Source: an uncultured Clostridia bacterium (GTDB lineage: Bacteria; Bacillota; Clostridia; Lachnospirales; Bianqueaceae). From it: a DNA stretch of 20,144 bases. Location of the stretch: NCBI GenBank assembly GCA_947570515.1, contig CANOUM010000010.1, positions 1 through 20,144 on the forward strand. Direction: 5' to 3'. Shown here piece after piece: positions 14,596 to 20,144 of the stretch. The number at the start of each line of letters is the position of its first letter. The stretch's first letter is position 1. The notes beneath the pieces were generated by a model, which did no database searches, was not told the origin of the DNA, and was given only the letters and a program-made list of their open reading frames with translations. A program made the position numbers and the translations under genes.

Positions 14596-15267
14596 ATGAA
14601 TACGATTTTGATTGTAGATGATGAAGAGGATATTGTTTCTATGCTGCAGGATTATTTCTTGTATAATGGATATCATGTGCTGACGGCAACTAGCGGCAGA
14701 GAAGCCATCAGCAAGGCGGCTAAGGAACCCGATCTGATTTTATTGGATATTAATATGCCGGATATAGATGGACTGCAGGTATGTAGCCGCATACGGGAGT
14801 TTGTTGTCTGTCCTATTTTGTTTTTGACAGCACGTGTTGAAGACAGTGATAAAGTCAGGGGATTTGCAAGCGGCGGAGATGATTATGTGATTAAGCCTTT
14901 TTCTCTAAGTGAATTAGGAGCACGGGTCGCTGCTCATTTAAGGAGGGAACAGCGGAGAAATGAAAGATCAAAAGTATTTTTAGATGATGACCTTACGATT
15001 GATTATACGCAAAGGCGGCTATATTGGCAAGAAACTGAGATTATGCTTGCCAAGAAGGAATTTGAGATTATTGAACTGCTTTCAGAACATGCGGGGCAGA
15101 TTTTTAGCAAAGATAGAATTTATGAAATTGTGTGGGGATATGATAGTGAAGGAGATGCCAGCGTTGTGGCAGAGCATATTCGGCGCATTCGGGCTAAATT
15201 GACACAGATGGGAGCCAGACAATATGTAGAGACAGTCTGGGGAGTGGGGTACCGATGGACAAAATGA
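14596..15267 (+). CDS. OmpR-family response regulator
   Basis: A 223-residue regulator. The receiver domain (1-115) has D8/D9 and E10, phosphoacceptor D51 in LILLDINMPDIDG, T78 and K100. The winged-helix domain (about 125-222) ends in ETVWGVGYRWTK. AAAGGAGGAG precedes the ATG. It overlaps the kinase gene by 13 bases. The shared promoter element makes the ABC operon on the opposite strand (16429-19149) its probable target, besides its own genes. Regulators in this layout often respond to peptide antibiotics, but nothing here fixes the signal. Confidence 0.93.
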   Translation: MNTILIVDDEEDIVSMLQDYFLYNGYHVLTATSGREAISKAAKEPDLILLDINMPDIDGLQVCSRIREFVVCPILFLTARVEDSDKVRGFASGGDDYVIKPFSLSELGARVAAHLRREQRRNERSKVFLDDDLTIDYTQRRLYWQETEIMLAKKEFEIIELLSEHAGQIFSKDRIYEIVWGYDSEGDASVVAEHIRRIRAKLTQMGARQYVETVWGVGYRWTK

Positions 15268-16436
15268 AAAAGGGCCTTTATAAAAAATCGATTAAGGCGG
15301 CTTTTATTGGGTATATGGCTGGCTGCATCATGACGGCATTGCTTTTTTCACTGGTGCTTTCCAATATGTATCAGATGCTGCAGTCACGGCTGTATGAGCC
15401 ATATCAGAAGCAATATCAATATGGGTATGTAGAAGAAGAGCTGGATGACGGACATGTGATCAGATATTATACTCAGAATTATCATTCTTATATGACGCCT
15501 TTTGAGCAGTGGCTTGATGAGGTACTGAATTTTATGAGTATAGGTACGTATCCGCTTTGTTTTGTTGTGTGTATTGTTCTTACCAGTATTTTATTTTACA
15601 AAAAGCAGCTGCAAGGACCTCTTAGAGTGTTGGAGGATGCAGCAGAACAAATTGCACAGGATAACCTGAATTTTAAAGTGATCTGTCAAAAAGAAAATGA
15701 GCTTGGACAGCTTTGCGTTTCCTTTGAAAAGATGAGAACGGCTTTAAAGGAGAGCAAGGAAGAGATGTGGCGGCAGATAGAGGAGAGAAAACATTTGAAT
15801 GCCGCCTTTTCTCATGATCTTAGAACACCGCTGACAGTTTTAAAGGGCCAAAGCGAATTGCTAAAAGAATATGCTAAGCAAATGAGTGTACAAAAGATTA
15901 CCGATACATCAGAAATGATGTACCGGCATATTGAACGCTTGGAAGTCTACGTAAAAACCATGCAGCATCTGCAGCGTCTGGAGGATATTGAAATTATTCG
16001 GCAGAGAATTTCGCTGAAAACACTGCAGATGCAGATAAAAGAAATGGGGGCGGCGATTTGCCGCGAAAAACAGTTTATATATCATGTAGCGCAGGATCCT
16101 GAAAGTATAGTTTATGCAGATAGCGGGATTATGCTTCAGGTGATGGATAATCTGCTCAGCAATGCTTCGCGCTTTGCGCGCAGCCAGGTGGAGGTGTGCC
16201 TTCAGTGCGAAGAGGAGTACTTGTATCTGACAGTTAAGGACGATGGAAAGGGGTTTACAGCTGCTGATCTGGAAAGTGCGACAAACCCCTTTTATAAAAC
16301 AGCAAATGAAACGGAACACGAGCATTTGGGGATGGGACTTAATATTTGTAAGGTGCTTACAGAAAAGCATGGTGGATATATTCGATTGAGTAATCAAGGC
16401 GGGGCACAGGTGCTGGCAGCCTTTAAAATTATCTGA
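15255..16436 (+). CDS. sensor histidine kinase
   Basis: A 393-residue membrane kinase. A first membrane helix (about 15-37), an outer loop of about 60 residues rich in tyrosine, and a second helix (about 97-115) are followed by a HAMP-like linker. H-box AAFSHDLRTPLTVL has H187; then N-box NLLSNASRFA, G1 VKDDGKGFT and G2 GMGLNICK. A second ATG at 15264 is a possible start, but 15255 has GGAG about ten bases upstream. Its 3' end overlaps the convergent membrane-protein gene by eight bases, with no terminator between them. Confidence 0.92.
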   Translation: MDKMKKGLYKKSIKAAFIGYMAGCIMTALLFSLVLSNMYQMLQSRLYEPYQKQYQYGYVEEELDDGHVIRYYTQNYHSYMTPFEQWLDEVLNFMSIGTYPLCFVVCIVLTSILFYKKQLQGPLRVLEDAAEQIAQDNLNFKVICQKENELGQLCVSFEKMRTALKESKEEMWRQIEERKHLNAAFSHDLRTPLTVLKGQSELLKEYAKQMSVQKITDTSEMMYRHIERLEVYVKTMQHLQRLEDIEIIRQRISLKTLQMQIKEMGAAICREKQFIYHVAQDPESIVYADSGIMLQVMDNLLSNASRFARSQVEVCLQCEEEYLYLTVKDDGKGFTAADLESATNPFYKTANETEHEHLGMGLNICKVLTEKHGGYIRLSNQGGAQVLAAFKII

Positions 16437-17076
16437 GAGGATTTCTGAATCTTTGATATAACAGCGAAGTAGTTATCATAAGAAGACCTGTGATAAATAG
16501 CCATATTTTTGACATATAAAGACCGCTTGTCATAGAAAACAAGTAGAAGTTTCCCAGTTTAGGGCCTATTCCCAAATTGAGAGCATAGTACAGAAGCGGC
16601 GGCATATATCCAATGACGGTGCTGCCGGTGAGGGAGGAGGTTAGCATGCCAAGTCCGCCTAAAAATACAGCGGTTGCGATGGTGCCGCCGAGAAGGGGCA
16701 GTGTTATTTCACATCCGTTTATATGCATAAATAAGCCGAAGAGGATAATCAGAAGACTTGTGAAGAACAGTGAATATCCGGTGCGGATGCAAAATATTTT
16801 AAGAATGCTGAAATATTTGACAGAGATCAGATCATAAATTTCTTTATTTTGCTCGGGAGCAAAAATGGGCGTTAATAGGATAATGCCGATCAGAGAAACA
16901 AATATTTCGAGCGGGATGGCGGCTGTGTTTTGGCTTAAATGGGCACAGCCAATAAAGAAAGGAATCAATATGCAAAGACAGGCCGCTATAAGAAGTGAAT
17001 AGAATGAGACATAGCGAAGGTTAAATTTTATGATGGTTAAAATGGGAAAACACGGTTTTGATTGATAGGTGTCCAT
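16429..17076 (-). CDS. membrane protein, probable ABC-2-type permease subunit
   Basis: A 215-residue integral membrane protein with about six hydrophobic segments, beginning after a short polar N terminus (MDTYQSKPCFPILTIIKFNLRYV). It lacks clear motifs. Size, topology and its place as third gene after an ATPase and a larger permease suggest a second membrane subunit of the same transporter. AAGGGG about eight bases upstream supports the ATG. It overlaps the preceding gene by 56 bases, so the two are translated in different frames across that stretch. Family assignment is tentative. Confidence 0.75.
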   Translation of the reverse strand: MDTYQSKPCFPILTIIKFNLRYVSFYSLLIAACLCILIPFFIGCAHLSQNTAAIPLEIFVSLIGIILLTPIFAPEQNKEIYDLISVKYFSILKIFCIRTGYSLFFTSLLIILFGLFMHINGCEITLPLLGGTIATAVFLGGLGMLTSSLTGSTVIGYMPPLLYYALNLGIGPKLGNFYLFSMTSGLYMSKIWLFITGLLMITTSLLYQRFRNPLR

Positions 17077-18250
17077 TTAACTTCCCCTTTCTTTTGGCTT
17101 CATAAAGCAATATAGTGAGGCATAGCAGCAGAATGGAAATGCCGGTAAAAAGCAGGCGGTTTTGAAGCAGGTCCTGAAAATGGTCTAGATAATCCTGCGT
17201 TCGAAACCAGGTGTTGGGACCCGCATTATGTCGTGGAGACAGACGTAATAAGGCATAGCCGCTCTGGACAGTTTTGAAGCCCATATTTAGATCCAGCAGC
17301 CACCAAAAGCCTTGCACGGCAATGGCAAGCGGTGTGCCGGTGAGCTCGGTGAAAAAGAAACCAACGGAAGCTGCCATCATGATACTAGGCAAAAGCCAGC
17401 CTATAACATATTTAAGCGGCGCCAGATAGTCTAAAGAGAGCGTGCTGTAATGTGCCCAAAGGGGCATATTGGAAAGATAGGCCAAAAAGATGACAGGCAG
17501 CAGGATAGCGATGATGAGCGCTATATAACGGGAGAGCAGAAGCTTAGCGCCCGGCACTCTCTTGGTATAGATGAGATCCTGCATTTTGGAGCGTCTATCC
17601 TTTGTACATAGGATGACAGCTAAAAACACAGGCAGAATGGAAAGCAGCATAACGCCGGCATAGTCAGAAAATAGGCGCGCATATCCCCCGGTTATCTGAT
17701 CATGAGATACAAAAAGATCATACTGAGCTTTGGCTTCTTCGTAGCTTAGGGGGATGGAAGCATAGTGAATCAGGGAGTCAGGCGCATATTGCGAACCGCC
17801 GCCCAGCAGATGATCGGTCTGCTGCATCAATTCTTTAAATCGATCATATGTTATATCACTGCATACAGCGAGGGATTGACCAAAACCATCCTGCTCCCGG
17901 TTACTTAGTAAGGTTTGAGCGTCTATATCGGTAATTTCGGAAAGAATTTCAGCAGTCAGAGCCTGTTCATCTTCATTAAGGCGAACCGATTTGATGAATC
18001 CGATCGGATAGGTGATATATTCATTGGCGCTGAAATCATACCATAGGTCATGGAGGGCGCCGGGCATGATGAGCTCCGGAACCTCGGCAGATTTTGTGCC
18101 GTAAGAGCCTCCCGGCTGAGGCTCTTCTATCTTATCATTTTTAAATCTAAATACTCCTTGAGAGGAAAGTCCGATAGCAAGAGCTGCTATGAGTAAAATA
18201 TAGGGGAGGGAGCATACGACTTTTTTTAGTTCTTTTATGAATAACATCAT
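17021..18250 (-). CDS. ABC-2-type transporter permease
   Basis: A 409-residue membrane protein. An N-terminal helix (about 12-30) is followed by an outer domain of roughly 160 residues. Five or so helices follow (about 195-215, 240-260, 285-303, 308-325 and 365-385), ending in a basic tail. This is the plan of ABC-2 permeases of the YhaP/NatB kind, which export ions, drugs or peptides. The ATG overlaps the stop of the ATPase (ATGA), so they form a pair. The substrate is unknown. Confidence 0.82.
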   Translation of the reverse strand: MMLFIKELKKVVCSLPYILLIAALAIGLSSQGVFRFKNDKIEEPQPGGSYGTKSAEVPELIMPGALHDLWYDFSANEYITYPIGFIKSVRLNEDEQALTAEILSEITDIDAQTLLSNREQDGFGQSLAVCSDITYDRFKELMQQTDHLLGGGSQYAPDSLIHYASIPLSYEEAKAQYDLFVSHDQITGGYARLFSDYAGVMLLSILPVFLAVILCTKDRRSKMQDLIYTKRVPGAKLLLSRYIALIIAILLPVIFLAYLSNMPLWAHYSTLSLDYLAPLKYVIGWLLPSIMMAASVGFFFTELTGTPLAIAVQGFWWLLDLNMGFKTVQSGYALLRLSPRHNAGPNTWFRTQDYLDHFQDLLQNRLLFTGISILLLCLTILLYEAKRKGKLNGHLSIKTVFSHFNHHKI

Positions 18251-19149
18251 AGGATCCCTCCTTTTGCATAAGAAGAAAAGGACGGATCATTTTGGTGTAG
18301 GTAGAGCATATAGGCATCTTCAATATTGGGTTCACAGAGCAAAGCGCCTTGGGGAGGCGTGTTGGCAATAAAACGAATATGCAGCTGATCTGCCTGAGAA
18401 TGCATGCTGGTAATAGAAAGCTGGCGTTTAAGCTTAGGAAGTTCTTTTTTTGACGCACAGATGGTGAAGACGCGCCCGGCGGCCTCTTTAAGTAAATGGG
18501 CTACTGTACCCGTATAAATGACATGCCCTTCATTGATAATAGCAATATCTTCACAGGCAGCTTCAATATCTCCTACAATGTGTGTGGATAAAATTACAAT
18601 GCGGTCTTCCGCGATTTCGGAGAGCAGATTACGAAAACGGACTCTTTCCTCAGGATCAAGCCCAGCTGTTGGTTCATCAACAATGAGGACCTGAGGATCG
18701 TTTATGAGTGCCTGAGCAATGCCCAAACGGCGTTTCATGCCGCCTGAAAGTGCTTTTACTTTTTTGTGCTGATGTTCGGTTAGATTGACTCTTTCTAAAA
18801 GAAGAGGAATGCGGTTTTTTCTTTGAGAGGCAGAGAGGCCTGATAGGATGGCTAAATACTCCATAGCCTCCTTAACATTCATGGAAGGATATAAGGAAAA
18901 TTCTTGTGGTAAATACCCGGTAATTTGACGGATCTGCGCTGTTTGCTCAATAGGAATATCACATACGGTGATTTGTCCGCTTTTTTTAGGGAGCAGTGTG
19001 GCAAGGGTTTTCATCAGGGTTGTTTTCCCTGCACCGTTGCGTCCAAGCAGGCCGAACATACCTTTATGAATGGAGAGGCTTACATGATACAGCGCTTGTT
19101 TTTTACCATAAAATTGGTCTAAGTTCTGAATTTCAATGCAGTGGTTCAT
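18247..19149 (-). CDS. ABC transporter ATP-binding protein (ABC-2 type)
   Basis: A 300-residue cytoplasmic ATPase with Walker A LLGRNGAGKTTL (34-45), Q-loop YLPQEFSLYPSM, signature LSGGMKRRLGIAQAL, Walker B VLIVDEPTAGLDP and switch histidine in LSTHIVGDIE. About 80 extra C-terminal residues, as often in drug or lantibiotic export ATPases, follow the core. It leads the minus-strand operon. Its ribosome binding site AAAAGGAGT lies in one arm of a long inverted repeat (19160-19215) within its own leader. Confidence 0.93.
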   Translation of the reverse strand: MNHCIEIQNLDQFYGKKQALYHVSLSIHKGMFGLLGRNGAGKTTLMKTLATLLPKKSGQITVCDIPIEQTAQIRQITGYLPQEFSLYPSMNVKEAMEYLAILSGLSASQRKNRIPLLLERVNLTEHQHKKVKALSGGMKRRLGIAQALINDPQVLIVDEPTAGLDPEERVRFRNLLSEIAEDRIVILSTHIVGDIEAACEDIAIINEGHVIYTGTVAHLLKEAAGRVFTICASKKELPKLKRQLSITSMHSQADQLHIRFIANTPPQGALLCEPNIEDAYMLYLHQNDPSFSSYAKGGIL

Positions 19150-19159
19150 AAAAATAAAG

Positions 19160-19215
19160 ACTCCTTTTATTTTAAATACAGATATCTAATATCTGCTATA
19201 TAAAATAAAAGGAGT
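19160..19215 (-). promoter_or_regulatory. inverted repeat hiding the ribosome binding site of the ABC operon
   Basis: ACTCCTTTTATTTTA (19160-19174) is exactly complementary to TAAAATAAAAGGAGT (19201-19215). Inside it a second pair, CAGATAT and ATATCTG (19179-19195), closes a 3-nt loop. On the minus strand the downstream arm contains the AAAAGGAGT that serves the ATPase start. The upstream arm overlaps the proposed -10 (19202-19207), so an RNA starting there would lack it. Confidence 0.7.
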
Positions 19216-19231
19216 TTTTCAACTTTTTATC
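19202..19231 (-). promoter_or_regulatory. promoter and shared regulator site of the ABC operon
   Basis: Read on the minus strand, GATAAAAAGTTGAAAA (19216-19231) is followed after 8 bp by a -10-like TATTTT (19202-19207). The same 16-mer, with the same spacing, precedes the regulator gene at 14596. Expected transcript start is near 19195. Confidence 0.55.
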
Positions 19232-19250
19232 TATTATTGCAGGAGTAGTT

Positions 19251-19778
19251 TTATTTCTGATCACGATAGAAAATAATATCTGCTTTTCCCTCTTGCACTG
19301 TGCCTTTATACACATTCGTATCTAATCCGCCGATATAAAAGCCGGAATGGATATAAAACAGGCAAGCGCCCAAATTATTATCCTGTCCCTGTGTATAGAT
19401 ACCGTTGTATCCGGCAGATAATGCGATTTCTGATGCTTTATCAATCAGAAGCCTGGCGATGCCCTTTCGGCGGTATTCTGTATTAACCTTTAAATCATAC
19501 AGATACATATACTTGAAAAGACTGGTCTGCATAATGGCAAGGCCTATACAAACATCATGGTCATAAGCTCCGATAAAGATACTGTTTTGGCTCATGAGCT
19601 CGTAGTCATATGCTTCATCGGGAAAGCACATGGTTGTCTCTGCAGCAAATTTTTCAATTGTGTAAGTCCAAGTTTCATTTGTGTAACTGGGGATCATTCG
19701 CCCGAATAAAGAAAAAGGCTGATTGGAAAGATGAATATCTGCTTTATGCGGAGCATCAATTATTTTTATTTCAATCAT
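19251..19778 (-). CDS. GNAT acetyltransferase, streptothricin-acetyltransferase-like
   Basis: A 175-residue GNAT protein. The order of blocks resembles streptothricin acetyltransferases of the Sat type: an N-terminal stretch with NQPFSLFGRMIPSYTNETWTYTIE, strand LYDLKVNTEYRRKGIARLLI (the acetyl-CoA loop RRKGIA), then TQGQDNNLGACLFYIHSGFYIGGLDTNVYKG. If active, it would acetylate an amine of streptothricin or a related compound and give resistance; other amine substrates are equally possible. AGGAGG lies ten bases before the ATG. It sits alone between a terminator and the ABC leader. Confidence 0.82.
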   Translation of the reverse strand: MIEIKIIDAPHKADIHLSNQPFSLFGRMIPSYTNETWTYTIEKFAAETTMCFPDEAYDYELMSQNSIFIGAYDHDVCIGLAIMQTSLFKYMYLYDLKVNTEYRRKGIARLLIDKASEIALSAGYNGIYTQGQDNNLGACLFYIHSGFYIGGLDTNVYKGTVQEGKADIIFYRDQK

Positions 19779-19827
19779 CTAAAAGGTTCCTCCTATATTT
19801 TGTTAAAATGATCAGCAAATGCAAAAT

Positions 19828-19868
19828 AAAATCCAGCAGCCATTTCTAGGATGGATGCTGGATTTTTT
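19828..19868. terminator. bidirectional intrinsic terminator
   Basis: AAAATCCAGCA (19828-19838) pairs with TGCTGGATTTT (19856-19866) over 11 bp. On the plus strand six T residues (19863-19868) complete the arm and tail; on the minus strand the stem runs into TTTTATTTTG. It closes the ABC exporter gene on the minus strand, ten bases after its stop codon. Confidence 0.85.
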
Positions 19869-19877
19869 ACAGATCTT

Positions 19878-20144
19878 TTAATCGTTGCTAAGCTGTGAGG
19901 TATACAGGTGATAGTATAATCCCTCTTTTTCCATGAGCTCATTATGGCTGCCGGACTCGGCGATCACGCCATCATTGATGTACATAATGCGGTCGCAGTC
20001 CTTGATTGTGGATAGACGATGAGCAACCACAAAAGAGGTCCGATTTTTCAGAAGCTGTTTAATACCTTCCTGCACCAAAAGCTCTGTATTGGTATCGATG
20101 GAAGAGGTAGCTTCATCCAGAATAAGGATCTTGGGATCACTCAG
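19878..20144 (-). CDS. ABC exporter ATPase/permease, C-terminal part (cut by window edge)
   Basis: The last 88 residues of a protein whose start lies beyond 20144. The visible part has Walker B ILILDEATSSID and the switch region VVAHRLSTIKDCDRIMYI, then GVIAESGSHNELMEKEGLYYHLY, as in type-I exporters that fuse membrane and ATPase domains (MsbA/MdlB/LmrA group). These work as homo- or heterodimers and export drugs, lipids or peptides. In-frame codons continue to the window edge, so the TTG at 20078 is not a start. A second half-transporter may lie next to it outside the window. Confidence 0.9.
   Translation of the reverse strand: MSDPKILILDEATSSIDTNTELLVQEGIKQLLKNRTSFVVAHRLSTIKDCDRIMYINDGVIAESGSHNELMEKEGLYYHLYTSQLSND

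Overview
The window looks like a chromosomal segment of a low-to-mid GC Firmicute, most likely a Clostridia/Lachnospiraceae-type gut anaerobe. The support is strong AGGAGG-type ribosome binding sites with frequent ATGA stop/start overlaps, a MecA adaptor, the tsaE-tsaB-rimI order, a DUF1858 redox-disulfide protein, MntP, and two OmpR-type two-component systems each paired with an ABC transporter. This assignment is inferred from gene content only.

Left part (1-6864): a small DUF1858 protein has its own sigma-A promoter and a terminator. It is followed by a MecA-like adaptor overlapping an unrecognised gene. A tight unit then runs from tsaE (TTG start at 1832) through tsaB, rimI, a DUF1846 protein and a ThuA-like protein to an M42 aminopeptidase, and closes at a strong terminator (6824-6864). 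tsaE, tsaB and rimI serve tRNA t6A synthesis and protein N-acetylation. tsaD is not in the window.

Middle part (6865-12392): an ABC ATPase, an 805-residue FtsX-type permease, an OmpR-family regulator and a short histidine kinase with no extracellular sensor overlap or nearly abut. The promoter has three half-sites spaced 11 bp apart, ending 10 bp before a -10, which is the layout of PhoB/OmpR-type activated promoters and suggests autoregulation. mntP follows, probably by read-through.

The most unusual part is 12393-12959, a 567-bp gap without a credible gene. It holds two different arrays of hairpins. Array I (12461-12693) contains at least four rev/fwd palindromes of a GACATGTACGCAA-type motif with 8-9 nt loops. 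Array II (12767-12930) contains five palindromes with 3-nt loops. Arms covary between copies, so the structure is probably what is conserved. The next gene is a short GT51-like transglycosylase in which the second catalytic glutamate appears to be replaced by cysteine.

Right part (12960-20144): a convergent nitrilase-family amidase is followed by a second OmpR-type regulator and histidine kinase. Facing them on the minus strand is an operon of an ABC ATPase and two membrane proteins. The regulator promoter and the ABC promoter share an identical 16-mer at the same distance from a -10, which links the two units. The ABC leader also contains a 15-bp inverted repeat that would hide its ribosome binding site in read-through transcripts but not in transcripts from its own promoter. 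A GNAT acetyltransferase resembling streptothricin acetyltransferases, a bidirectional terminator and the 3' end of an ABC exporter close the window.
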